Assembly (NCBI RefSeq): GCF_018070575.1
Contig: NZ_JAGPXN010000019.1
Location: forward strand, 62,001-126,000
Direction: 5' to 3'
Length of the DNA stretch: 64,000 nucleotides
From: Micromonospora sp. C31
Lineage (GTDB): Bacteria > Actinomycetota > Actinomycetes > Mycobacteriales > Micromonosporaceae
Below are positions 31,785 to 40,398 of the stretch, one piece after another. How positions within the stretch are numbered: position 1 is the stretch's first letter; every line of letters starts with the position of its first letter. The position numbers and the translations under genes are program-made. The notes under the pieces were generated by a model. The model was not told the DNA's origin. It ran no database searches and saw nothing but the letters and a program-made list of their open reading frames with translations.

Positions 31785-34529
31785 CTAGCTGTCGCCGCCG
31801 GTCTCGCCGACCGGGGCCGCGTTGACGTCCTCGATGGCGTACTTCTTGGCCGCCTCGGCCGGCACGCTCGCCGGCACGGTGCCGCGCAGCGCGAGCTGTC
31901 GCAGCGTGGCGACGACCACCGACTCGGCGTCGACGTGGAAGTGCCGGCGCAGGGCGTGCCGGGTGTCGGACATGCCGAACCCGTCCGTGCCGAGCGAGGT
32001 GTAGTCGCCGGGCACCCAGCGGGCGATCAGGTCCGGCACCGCGCGCATCCAGTCGCTGACCGCGACCTTCGGGCCCTCGGCGTCGGCCAGCTTCTGCTGG
32101 ATGTACGGCACCCGCTGCTCCGCGCCCGGGTTGAGCAGGTTGTGCTCCTCGCACTGCACCGCGTCGCGGCGCAGCTCCGTCCAGGAGGTCACCGACCAGA
32201 CGTCGGCGGCCACCCCCCAGTCCTGGGCCAGCAGCTGCTGCGCCTTGAGCGCCCACTGCATGCCGGTGCCCGAGGCGAGCACGTTGGCCTTCGGCGCGTC
32301 GTCACCCACCGACGGGGCGGGGGAGTAGCGGTAGATGCCCTTGAGCACGCCTTCGACGTCCACGCCCTCCGGCTCCGCCGGCTGGAGGATCGGCTCGTTG
32401 TAGATCGTCAGGTAGTAGAAGACGTTCTCCTGCGCCTTGCCGTACATGCGGTGCAGGCCGTTCTCCACGATGTGCGCGATCTCGAACGCGAACGCCGGGT
32501 CGTACGCGACCACCGCCGGGTTGGTGGCGGCGATCAGCAGCGAGTGGCCGTCCTCGTGCTGGAGCCCCTCACCGTTGAGCGTGGTCCGGCCGGCGGTGGC
32601 GCCGAGCAGGAAACCCCGGGCCATCTGGTCGGCGGCGGCCCACAGCCCGTCGGCGGTGCGCTGGAACCCGAACATCGAGTAGAAGATGTACATCGGGATC
32701 ATCGGCTCGTCGTGGGTGGCGTACGCCGAGCCCGCCGCCGTGAACGAGGCGACCGAGCCGGCCTCGTTGATCCCCTCGTGCAGGATCTGCCCGCCGGTGG
32801 ACTCCTTGTACGACAGGAACAGCTCCCGGTCGACCGAGGTGTAGCGCTGGCCGTGCGGCGAGTAGATCTTCTGCGTCGGGAAGAGCGAGTCCATGCCGAA
32901 GGTGCGCGCCTCGTCGGGGATGATCGGCACCCAGCGCTTGCCGAACTCCTTGTCCTTCATCACGTCCTTGAGCAGGCGGACGAAGGCCATCGTGGTGGCC
33001 ACCTTCTGCTTGCCCGAGCCGCGCTTGACGTCGGCGAAGCGCTCCGGGCCGGGGATGCTCAGCCGCTTCTGCCCCCGCCGCCGCGACGGCAGGTAGCCGC
33101 CGAGCTGCTGGCGCCGCTCCTTGAGGTAGGCGATCTCGTCGGACTTGTCGCCGGGCGTGTAGTACGGCGGCAGGTAGGGGTTGTCCTCCAGCGCCTTGTC
33201 CGGGATGTCCAGGTAGAGCCGGTCGCGGAAGGTCTTCAGGTCCTCCAGCGTCAGCTTCTTCATCTGGTGCGTGGCGTTGCGGCCCTCGAAGTGCGAGCCC
33301 AGCGTCCAGCCCTTGATCGTCTTGGCCAGGATCACGGTCGGCTGACCGGTGTGCTCCATCGCCGCCTTGTAGGCCGCGTAGAGCTTGCGGTAGTCGTGCC
33401 CGCCCCGCTTGAGGTTCCAGATCTCGTCGTCGCTGAGGTCCTCGACCATCTTGCGGGTCCGCTGGTCGCGGCCGAAGAAGTGCTCCCGGACGTACGCCCC
33501 GGACTCCGCCTTGTAGGTCTGGTAGTCACCGTCGGGTGTGGTGTTCATCAGGTTGACCAGCGCGCCGTCGGTGTCCGCGGCGAGCAGCGGGTCCCACTCC
33601 CGGCCCCAGACCACCTTGATGACGTTCCAGCCGGCGCCCCGGAAGAACGCCTCCAGCTCCTGCATGACCTTGCCGTTGCCGCGCACCGGCCCGTCGAGCC
33701 GCTGGAGGTTGCAGTTGATCACGAAGGTGAGGTTGTCGAGCTCCTCGCGGGCGGCCACGCCGATCGCGCCGAGCGTCTCCGGCTCGTCCATCTCGCCGTC
33801 GCCCAGGTACGCCCACACGTGCTGGTCCGAGGTGTCCTTGATGCCCCGGTGGTGCAGGTAGCGGTTGAACCGCGCCTGGTAGATCGCGTTCAGCCCGCCC
33901 AGGCCCATCGAGACCGTGGGAAACTCCCAGAAGTCCGGCATGAGCCGGGGGTGCGGGTACGACGGCAGGCCGCCGCCCGGGTGCGACAGCTCCTGGCGGA
34001 ACCCGTCGAGCTGGTGCTCGGTCAGCCGCCCCTCCAGGAACGCCCGCGCGTACATGCCGGGCGAGGCGTGGCCCTGGTAGAAGATGTGGTCGCCGCCGCC
34101 CGGGTGGTCCTTGCCGCGGAAGAAGTGGTTGAAGCCCACCTCGTAGAGCGAGGCCGAGCTGGCGAAGGTGGAGATGTGCCCGCCGACGCCGATCTCGGGG
34201 CGCTGCGCCCGGTGCACCAGCATGGCCGCGTTCCACCGGACGTAGGCCCGGATCCGCCGTTCCACGTGTTCGTCGCCCGGGAACCACGGTTCGCGCTCCG
34301 GCGGGATGGTGTTGATGTAGTCGGTGGTGGTCAGCGACGGCACCCCGACCTGGCGCTCGCGGGCCCGCTCCAGCAGGCGCAGCATGACGTAGCGGGCGCG
34401 CTTTGTCCCGCGCTCGTCGATGACACCGTCGAGCGACTCGACCCATTCGCCGGTCTCTTCAGGGTCGATGTCCGGAAGCTGGCTCGGCAGACCAGCGGTG
34501 ATCACCGGGCGCTTGCGTTCCGTAGCCAC
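31785..34529 (-). CDS. aceE: Pyruvate dehydrogenase E1 component, homodimeric
   Basis: A 914-residue homodimeric E1 of the pyruvate dehydrogenase complex, decarboxylating pyruvate with thiamine diphosphate and passing acetyl to E2. The ThDP motif is YLGDGEMDEPETLGAI with NCNLQRLDGP. Further markers are GGHISTFASSASLYEVGFNHF and HEGINEAGSVASF. A GTG start with GAGGGA upstream is used. Its product acetyl-CoA feeds the fatty-acid cluster. In Mycobacterium tuberculosis aceE lies near a DUF3052 gene and ahpE; the same set recurs here within 7 kb. Confidence 0.95.
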   Translation of the reverse strand: MATERKRPVITAGLPSQLPDIDPEETGEWVESLDGVIDERGTKRARYVMLRLLERARERQVGVPSLTTTDYINTIPPEREPWFPGDEHVERRIRAYVRWNAAMLVHRAQRPEIGVGGHISTFASSASLYEVGFNHFFRGKDHPGGGDHIFYQGHASPGMYARAFLEGRLTEHQLDGFRQELSHPGGGLPSYPHPRLMPDFWEFPTVSMGLGGLNAIYQARFNRYLHHRGIKDTSDQHVWAYLGDGEMDEPETLGAIGVAAREELDNLTFVINCNLQRLDGPVRGNGKVMQELEAFFRGAGWNVIKVVWGREWDPLLAADTDGALVNLMNTTPDGDYQTYKAESGAYVREHFFGRDQRTRKMVEDLSDDEIWNLKRGGHDYRKLYAAYKAAMEHTGQPTVILAKTIKGWTLGSHFEGRNATHQMKKLTLEDLKTFRDRLYLDIPDKALEDNPYLPPYYTPGDKSDEIAYLKERRQQLGGYLPSRRRGQKRLSIPGPERFADVKRGSGKQKVATTMAFVRLLKDVMKDKEFGKRWVPIIPDEARTFGMDSLFPTQKIYSPHGQRYTSVDRELFLSYKESTGGQILHEGINEAGSVASFTAAGSAYATHDEPMIPMYIFYSMFGFQRTADGLWAAADQMARGFLLGATAGRTTLNGEGLQHEDGHSLLIAATNPAVVAYDPAFAFEIAHIVENGLHRMYGKAQENVFYYLTIYNEPILQPAEPEGVDVEGVLKGIYRYSPAPSVGDDAPKANVLASGTGMQWALKAQQLLAQDWGVAADVWSVTSWTELRRDAVQCEEHNLLNPGAEQRVPYIQQKLADAEGPKVAVSDWMRAVPDLIARWVPGDYTSLGTDGFGMSDTRHALRRHFHVDAESVVVATLRQLALRGTVPASVPAEAAKKYAIEDVNAAPVGETGGDS

Positions 34530-34714
34530 AGGCGTTCCCTCGGTTCTGTGTGGGATAGGTCTCTAGCGCCATCCTGCCCCCTGGTGGCACCCGCCGTCAC
34601 GCCCACCGCCCGGAGACGCGACGCGCGACACAGGTACCCGTCGGTAACTTTGCGCTACCGGCCCGGCCGGCGGGATTCGGGCGGCCGGCGGCCCCCTCGG
34701 GCAGAATGCGTCGT

Positions 34715-35119
34715 ATGCGCAGTGAGGTGTTCACCGTCCAGACCGGGGCCCGGCCCACCGTCCGGGACATCACCGCGGAGGCCGAGCGGTTCGTCTCCGG
34801 GCAGGGCGACGGCCTGCTGCACGTCTTCGTGCCGCACGCCACCGCCGGGCTGGCGATCATCGAGACCGGCTCGGGCTCCGACGACGACCTGCTCGCGGCG
34901 CTCGACGACCTGCTGCCCACCGACGACCGGTGGCGGCACCGGCACGGCTCGCCCGGCCACGGGCGCGACCACGTGCTGCCGGCGTTCGTCCCCCCGTACG
35001 CGACGCTGCCGGTGGTCGACGGCCGGCTGGCGCTGGGCACCTGGCAGTCGGTGTGCCTGGTCGACCCCAACGGCGACAACCCCACCCGGACCGTCCGGTT
35101 CTCGTTCCTCCCCGGCTGA
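34715..35119 (+). CDS. YjbQ/UPF0047 family protein
   Basis: A 134-residue protein of the YjbQ (UPF0047) family, which in other bacteria shows weak thiamine-phosphate synthase activity in vitro. The conserved features are VFVPHATAGLAI, a histidine-rich block WRHRHGSPGHGRDHVLP and LALGTWQSV. Both ATG 34706 and 34715 are possible; 34715 gives the standard start MRSEVFTVQTG. Its placement divergent from a thiamine-diphosphate enzyme (aceE) is suggestive but could be chance. Confidence 0.85.
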   Translation: MRSEVFTVQTGARPTVRDITAEAERFVSGQGDGLLHVFVPHATAGLAIIETGSGSDDDLLAALDDLLPTDDRWRHRHGSPGHGRDHVLPAFVPPYATLPVVDGRLALGTWQSVCLVDPNGDNPTRTVRFSFLPG

Positions 35120-35148
35120 CCGCCGCCACCGGTTCCTCGCGCGCGTCG

Positions 35149-35176
35149 GTGACACGTCACGGAGCGTAAGTAGGAT
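35149..35176 (+). promoter_or_regulatory. Promoter and operator of the MarR gene
   Basis: GTGACA (35149-35154), 16 bases, TAGGAT (35171-35176), then the ATG of the MarR gene 6 bases later, which implies a leaderless or near-leaderless transcript. The perfect dyad GTGAC-AC-GTCAC (35149-35160) covers the -35 element, a natural site for autorepression by the encoded MarR protein. Confidence 0.5.
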
Positions 35177-35182
35177 TTGGGC

Positions 35183-35665
35183 ATGTCGCAGCAGCACACC
35201 GCCCCCTCCGCCCCGCGGGACCCCGGCCGCGCGGCGCTGGCCGGCGACGTGGTGCGCCGCATCACGCACCTCGCCGCCGCGCTGCGCCATTACCAGGACG
35301 TGGAGATCGCCGAGCTGGGGCTGACCCCCGCGACCGCGCGGGCGCTGCACGCGCTGGACCCCGACCGGCCGCTGCCGGCCCGCGACCTCGCCGAAGGGCT
35401 GGGCTGCGACCGCTCCAACGTGACCGCCCTGGTCGACAGGCTGGAGCGCGCCGGGCTGGTCGAGCGGCGCACCGACCCCGCCGACCGGCGGCAGAAGACG
35501 CTGGTGGTGACCGGGCCGGGCCGGCAGGTACGGGCCCGGGTGCACCAGGTCGTGTCGGACTCCCGGCTGCTCGCCGGGCTCAGCGTGCCGGAACTGGCGA
35601 CCCTGCGCGAGCTGGTCTGGAAGGTCTCCGACGGTGGCTGCCCCGAGCGGTGCGACGACGACTGA
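35183..35665 (+). CDS. MarR family transcriptional regulator
   Basis: A 160-residue winged-helix regulator. The DNA-recognition region is LPARDLAEGLGCDRSNVTALVDRLERAGLVERR, followed by the wing DPADRRQKTLVVT. It ends in CPERCDDD, giving two C-terminal cysteines that could sense oxidation or metal, though that is speculation. A dyad on its own promoter suggests autoregulation. The divergence and spacing suggest that it may also influence the 2-oxoacid dehydrogenase gene 51 bases downstream. Confidence 0.88.
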   Translation: MSQQHTAPSAPRDPGRAALAGDVVRRITHLAAALRHYQDVEIAELGLTPATARALHALDPDRPLPARDLAEGLGCDRSNVTALVDRLERAGLVERRTDPADRRQKTLVVTGPGRQVRARVHQVVSDSRLLAGLSVPELATLRELVWKVSDGGCPERCDDD

Positions 35666-35716
35666 CCCGCAGCGCGTCGAACGTGTCCGAGTGGGCGCGC
35701 GGGCCGCTTGTCGGTA

Positions 35717-38215
35717 ATGCTGTCCGACGTGACCACCCCGCAAGATCTCGACGACCGGTTCCGGGAGACGCTGGCAGCGCTGGCCGACCCGCCGCAGCGG
35801 CGTGACCCGGCACGGCCGGTCACCGACGACACGACGCTGACCGGCGCGCGGGCGCTGGACCTCTTCGGCGCGCAGGCCACCAGCCGCCAGCTCGACCTGG
35901 CCGGCCGCTGGCTGCACAGCTTCGGCGAGGGCTTCCACACCATCGGCTCCGCCGGCCACGAGGGCAACGCCGCGGTCGCCGCCGCGCTGCGCGCCACCGA
36001 CCCGGCGCTGCTGCACTACCGCTCGGGAGCCTTCTACTGCGTCCGCGCGGCCCAGGCCCGCCCCGTGCCGGCCGAGGGGCCCGGGACCGGGCGGGACGGG
36101 GCCGACCAGCCGGCTGCGGCCGACGGGCCCGTCGAGGTCGGGCCGGCCGACCCGGGCGTCCGCGGCGACGGGCCCGGGGCGGACGCCGTCGAGGCGGACG
36201 AGCCGACCGGCGGCGCCGGGTCCGTCGTGGACCGCCCGCTCCCCGCGGGGTACGCCGAGGCGGCCCGCGACGTCCTGCGGGGCATGGTCGCCTCCAGCCG
36301 CGAGCCGATCGCCGGCGGCCGACACAAGGTCTTCGGCCGCGCCGACCTGGCCGTCGTCCCGACCACCTCCACCGTCGCCTCGCACCTGCCCCGCGCGGTC
36401 GGGATGGGGCTGGCGGTGGAACGGCTGCGCCGCCTGGAGACCTCCGCCGGGCGCGACGGGGTGCGGGTCGGCAGCGGCGCGGGCGCCACGCAGGCGTCCT
36501 GGCCGCCGGACGCCATCGTGGTCTGCTCGTTCGGCGACGCCTCGGTCAACCACGCCAGCGCCACCGCCGCGTTCAACACCGCCGGCTGGTACGACCACAC
36601 CGGCCTGCGCATCCCGGTGCTCTTCGTCTGCGAGGACAACGGTCTCGGCATGAGCGTCCGCTCCCCGAAGGGTTGGGTGGAGACGACGCTGCGGTCCAAG
36701 CCGGGTGTCCGCTACTTCGCCGCGGACGGCGGCGACCTGGTGCGGGCGTACGAGGTCGCGGCCGAGGCGGCGGCCTGGGTACGCCGGCACCGGCGCCCCG
36801 CCGTGCTGCACCTGTCGACCGTACGGCTGATGGGGCACGCCGGCGCGGACGACGAGAGCGCCTACCGCAACGCCGGGGACGTCGCCGCGGACCTCGACCG
36901 CGATCCGCTGGCCGGCACCGCGCGGCTGCTGGTCGGTGCCGGGGTGGCCACCGGCGAGGAACTGCTGGCCCGCTACGACGAGATCGGCTGGCAGGTACGC
37001 CGGATCGCCGAGGAGGTGCTGGACGAGCCGAAGCTGGGCGCACCCGCCGACGTGGTGGCCCCGCTGGCCCCCCGCCGCCCCGTCCGGGTCGCCCGGGCGG
37101 TGGCCGACGCGGCGGCCCGCGCCGCGGGCCCCGGCGCCGCCGCCCGGACGGAGGCGTTCGGCGGCGGTCCGCCCGAGCTGACCGGCCCACTGACGCTGGC
37201 GGAGAGCATCAACGCCGCGCTCGCCGACGGGATGCTCGACCACCCGCAGATGGCCGTGTTCGGCGCGGACGTCGGCGCCAAGGGCGGCGTACACGGGGTG
37301 ACGAAGGGGCTGCGGGACCGCTTCGGCGCGGCCCGGGTCTTCGACACGATGCTCGACGAGACCTCGATCCTCGGGTTGGCGCTCGGCGCCGGGCTGGCCG
37401 GGATGCTGCCGGTGCCCGAGATCCAGTACCTGGCGCACCTGCACAACGCCGAGGACCAGGTGCGTGGCGAGGCCGCCACGATGCAGTTCTTCTCACAGGG
37501 GGCGTTCCGCAACCCGATGGTGGTGCGGGTGGCCGGCCTGGCGTACCAGGAGGGCCTCGGGGGGCACTTCCACAACGACAACTCGGTGGCCGTACTCCGG
37601 GACGTGCCGGGCCTGGTGATCGCGGTGCCGGCGCGGCCGGACGACGCCGCGCCCATGCTGCGCACCTGCCTGGCCAGCGCGGCGGTGGACGGCAGCGTCT
37701 GCGTCTTCCTGGAGCCGATCGCGCTCTACCACACCCGCGACCTGTACGCCGACGGCGACGGCGAGTGGCTGGCGCCGTACGCCGAGCCCGGCGCGTGGAC
37801 CGGCGGGCACGTGCCGATCGGACGGGCCCGCGTCTACGGGGTCGGCTCCGCCGAGGACGTCACGATCATCACCTTCGGTAACGGTGTGCCGATGTCGCTG
37901 CGCGCGGCGGCGACCCTTGCCGACGAGGGGATCGGCACCCGGGTGGTGGACCTGCGCTGGCTGTCGCCACTGCCGGTGGCCGACGTCATCCGCGAGGCCG
38001 CGGCGACCGGCCGGGTGCTGGTCGTGGACGAGACCCGCCGCTCCGGCGGGGTCGGCGAGGGGGTCATCGCGGCCCTGGTGGACGCCGGTTATGTGGGAGC
38101 GGCGCGGCGAGTGGCCGGAGTTGACTCTTTTGTACCATTAGGGCCGGCGGCTCGCCAGGTTCTGGTCTCCGAGGAAGCAATTACCCAGGGTGCCCGCACG
38201 CTCCTGGCACGGTAA
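35717..38215 (+). CDS. 2-oxoacid dehydrogenase E1, fused alpha and beta subunits
   Basis: An 832-residue fusion. Residues 1-about 480 are E1-alpha (HEGNAAVAAALRATDPALLHYRSGAFY; ThDP motif CSFGDASVNHASATAAFN). Residues about 490-832 are E1-beta (TLAESINAALADGMLDHPQMAVFGADV to the transketolase C-terminal domain). It probably decarboxylates branched-chain 2-oxoacids or pyruvate for an E2 encoded elsewhere. Between FYCVRAAQ (residue 113) and DVLRGMVASS (185) lies a Gly/Pro/Asp-rich insert of about 60 residues. The last 45 codons are rich in A/T-ending codons, including one TTA (38138-38140, residue 808). ATG 35717 is chosen among TTG, ATG and GTG options. Confidence 0.9.
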   Translation: MLSDVTTPQDLDDRFRETLAALADPPQRRDPARPVTDDTTLTGARALDLFGAQATSRQLDLAGRWLHSFGEGFHTIGSAGHEGNAAVAAALRATDPALLHYRSGAFYCVRAAQARPVPAEGPGTGRDGADQPAAADGPVEVGPADPGVRGDGPGADAVEADEPTGGAGSVVDRPLPAGYAEAARDVLRGMVASSREPIAGGRHKVFGRADLAVVPTTSTVASHLPRAVGMGLAVERLRRLETSAGRDGVRVGSGAGATQASWPPDAIVVCSFGDASVNHASATAAFNTAGWYDHTGLRIPVLFVCEDNGLGMSVRSPKGWVETTLRSKPGVRYFAADGGDLVRAYEVAAEAAAWVRRHRRPAVLHLSTVRLMGHAGADDESAYRNAGDVAADLDRDPLAGTARLLVGAGVATGEELLARYDEIGWQVRRIAEEVLDEPKLGAPADVVAPLAPRRPVRVARAVADAAARAAGPGAAARTEAFGGGPPELTGPLTLAESINAALADGMLDHPQMAVFGADVGAKGGVHGVTKGLRDRFGAARVFDTMLDETSILGLALGAGLAGMLPVPEIQYLAHLHNAEDQVRGEAATMQFFSQGAFRNPMVVRVAGLAYQEGLGGHFHNDNSVAVLRDVPGLVIAVPARPDDAAPMLRTCLASAAVDGSVCVFLEPIALYHTRDLYADGDGEWLAPYAEPGAWTGGHVPIGRARVYGVGSAEDVTIITFGNGVPMSLRAAATLADEGIGTRVVDLRWLSPLPVADVIREAAATGRVLVVDETRRSGGVGEGVIAALVDAGYVGAARRVAGVDSFVPLGPAARQVLVSEEAITQGARTLLAR

Positions 38216-38327
38216 ATTCCGTTGCACCCGGTGCGCCACTTGCGCGGGGAGCCACAACTGTGTGGACTTTGCCTGACGGCGTCGACGTGACGCCGCGGGC
38301 AGGGATGAGATGAGGAGGCACGCGACA

Positions 38328-38765
38328 GTGAGCGCGACCGCTGGTCAGGCCGCCGACGGGGTACGCAGCCTGGCGGACCGGTTCGGGATCGAACCGGGGA
38401 TGGTCGTCCTGGAGATGGGGTACGACGACGACGTCGACCAGGATCTCCGGGACGCCCTGACCGACCGCTGTGGAGATCTGGTCGACGAGGACACCGACGA
38501 GGTGGTCGACGCGGTGCTGGTCTGGTACCGCGACGGCGACGGTGACCTCTTCGAGCTCCTCGTCGACGCCCTCGGTCCGCTGGCCGACAACGGCGTCGTG
38601 TGGCTGCTCACGCCCAAGGCGGGGCGCGAGGGGCACGTCGAGCCGAGCGAGGTCGCCGAGTCCGCGCCCACCGCCGGGCTCCAGCAGACCTCCACCGTCA
38701 ACGCCGGCCGGGACTGGAGCGGCGCACGCCTCGTCCTGCGCCGCGGTGCCAAGGGCAAGAAGTAG
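38328..38765 (+). CDS. DUF3052 family protein
   Basis: A 145-residue member of DUF3052, an actinobacterial family of unknown function (SLADRFGIEPGMVVLEMGYDDDVDQ, then VWLLTPKAGREGHVEPSEV and AESAPTAGLQQTST). AGGAGG precedes the GTG at 38328. The same family sits next to ahpE in mycobacteria, so the association with AhpE, 83 bases downstream here, is conserved and may reflect a redox or peroxide-related role. Confidence 0.88.
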   Translation: MSATAGQAADGVRSLADRFGIEPGMVVLEMGYDDDVDQDLRDALTDRCGDLVDEDTDEVVDAVLVWYRDGDGDLFELLVDALGPLADNGVVWLLTPKAGREGHVEPSEVAESAPTAGLQQTSTVNAGRDWSGARLVLRRGAKGKK

Positions 38766-38848
38766 GCCGCCGGCGGTGAGCACCCGGCGGCGCCCGCTGC
38801 CGGGTGTGGCAGGCTGTTGGACATCCGACCCCATCCTGAGGAGCTCGC

Positions 38849-39316
38849 ATGCCGATCGAGGTTGGCGCCGAGGCGCCGGACTTCGTGCTCAAGGACCAGA
38901 ACAACCAGGAGGTCCGGCTCTCGGACTTCCGTGGCAAGCGCACCGTGCTGCTGGTCTTCTACCCGCTCGCCTTCACCGGGATCTGCCAGGGTGAGCTGTG
39001 CGAGGTGCGGGACAACCTCAACGACTACGTCAACGACGACGTCCAGGTGCTGACCGTCAGCGTCGACTCCGTCTACGCCCACAAGATCTGGGCCGACAAG
39101 GAGGGCTACCAGTTCCCGCTGCTGGCCGACTTCTGGCCGCACGGCGCGGTGGCCCAGTCGTACGGCGTCTTCAACGACGTCGCCGGCATCGCCAACCGGG
39201 GCACCTTCGTGATCGACAAGGCCGGCGTGGTCCGCTTCGCCGAGATGAACATGCCGGGCGAGGCGCGCGACCAGCAGGGTTGGCGCAAGGCCCTCACCGA
39301 CGCTGTCGCGGCCTGA
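38849..39316 (+). CDS. ahpE: Peroxiredoxin AhpE
   Basis: A 155-residue AhpE-type peroxiredoxin that reduces peroxides and peroxynitrite in the cytoplasm. The peroxidatic cysteine is Cys46 in FYPLAFTGICQGELC, with a second Cys51 five residues on. The rest matches the family (VQVLTVSVDSVYAHKIWADKE). GAGGAGCTC-type sequence precedes the ATG. It is followed by tRNA-Val. Confidence 0.93.
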   Translation: MPIEVGAEAPDFVLKDQNNQEVRLSDFRGKRTVLLVFYPLAFTGICQGELCEVRDNLNDYVNDDVQVLTVSVDSVYAHKIWADKEGYQFPLLADFWPHGAVAQSYGVFNDVAGIANRGTFVIDKAGVVRFAEMNMPGEARDQQGWRKALTDAVAA

Positions 39317-39395
39317 CCAACCGGGTACGCCGTACGACCGGGCCGGTGGAGGCAGGGTAAGCTGGCCAACCTCCGGCCCGCCGTACGGGCGTTCC

Positions 39396-39467
39396 GGGCG
39401 CGTAGCTCAGTGGGAGAGCACTCGCCTTACAAGCGAGGGGTCGCAGGTTCGAAACCTGCCGCGCCCA
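39396..39467 (+). tRNA. tRNA-Val (anticodon TAC)
   Basis: The acceptor stem GGGCGCG (39396-39402) pairs with CGCGCCC (39460-39466) and A is the discriminator. The D-arm GCTCAGTGGGAGAGC and T-arm GCAGGTTCGAAACCTGC are standard. The anticodon stem CTCGC/GCGAG encloses CTTACAA, giving anticodon TAC. The terminal CCA is not encoded (the DNA reads ACCC). Confidence 0.97.
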
Positions 39468-39566
39468 CCCACCAGCACCGGCACCGAACCGGATCGGAGA
39501 TGCGGGTCGGTGCCGGGGCCGGGCGGGGTCGGTGTGTCGTGCACGCGTCGATCGCGAGCCGAGGGG

Positions 39567-40267
39567 TCATGGCAGGGCGGGCGCGTCGGTCAGCACCAGC
39601 CCCCGCCGCGCCGGCAGCCAGTAACCCAGGTAGGTGCCGGCCGTCACCCGGTAGTGCAGTTCCCCGGCGATCCACGCGCTCGCGTCTATCGGAGCCCCGG
39701 ACGTACGCGGGAACGTGACCCTCTTCGAGCCGATCACTCTCCAGCGGAAGTCGTACGCGTGACCGGTGTAGGTCCCCGGCTCCACCGTCAGCAGCCGTGT
39801 CGGCGCGTACGTGTGCTCCACGACCTTCGCCGCCAACGACCGCTTCCCCGCCTCCTCGGCGACGTGGTACCCGGCGAGAGCTCCGTTCGCCATCCGGTAG
39901 TAGACACCCCGGCCGGTGATCCGCACCCGCTGGTCGGCGGTCGCCGTGGAGAAGCGCAGCAGTGTCATCGTCTTCTGCGCGACGATCCGGCCGGCGGCGT
40001 CGAACTGGTAGGCGGGGTGCTGGCCGGCTTCAACCGCACCCCGGCGGCGTCGTGCGGCGTCGGATCGGTGCGGGGGACCGTCGCCGCCTTCCAGGTCGGC
40101 GACACCGACCCGGGCAGCAGCCGGGGCAGGTAACCGTCGCGGGCGTACGCGGCGGGTGAGCGGGACTGCTGCGGGCGTGGTCCGGCCTGTGCGGCGGCGC
40201 CCGCCCACAGCACGGACGCCACCACCAGCACAGCCGCCATCGGCGTACGCGACGACATTCGGGTCAT
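39567..40267 (-). pseudogene. Frameshifted secreted protein gene
   Basis: The N-terminal half from the ATG at 40267 reads MTRMSSRTPMAAVLVVASVL, a signal peptide ending in AAAQAG, then SPAAYARDGYLPRLLPGSVSP to about GVRLKPA. After about 40020 the continuation AYQFDAAGRIVAQKTMTLLRF, up to the end WLPARRGLVLTDAPALP, is in another frame. The total span of 701 bases is one short of a multiple of three. The mature protein would be about 200 residues of beta-rich sequence (TGRGVYYRMANGALAGYHV). No named family is recognised. It is a recent pseudogene or a one-base sequencing error. Confidence 0.65.
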
Positions 40268-40398
40268 CAGCAGGGCACTCCGTAGCTCGGGGGAATGGTG
40301 GCTTCTCCCCAGCCCAACGATCCGACGGCGGGCTCGTCCATGGCGTCGCCCGTGGCCCCGCGCCGAAGTTCGAGCGCGGGACCACGGGCACCGGCGGG

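Noticed and set aside
31662..35324. 1220-codon plus-strand open frame
   Set aside because: Antisense to aceE, low-complexity, no ribosome site; a shadow of the real gene.
39410..39718. Open frame across tRNA-Val
   Set aside because: It starts inside the tRNA and continues through unrelated sequence; not a gene.
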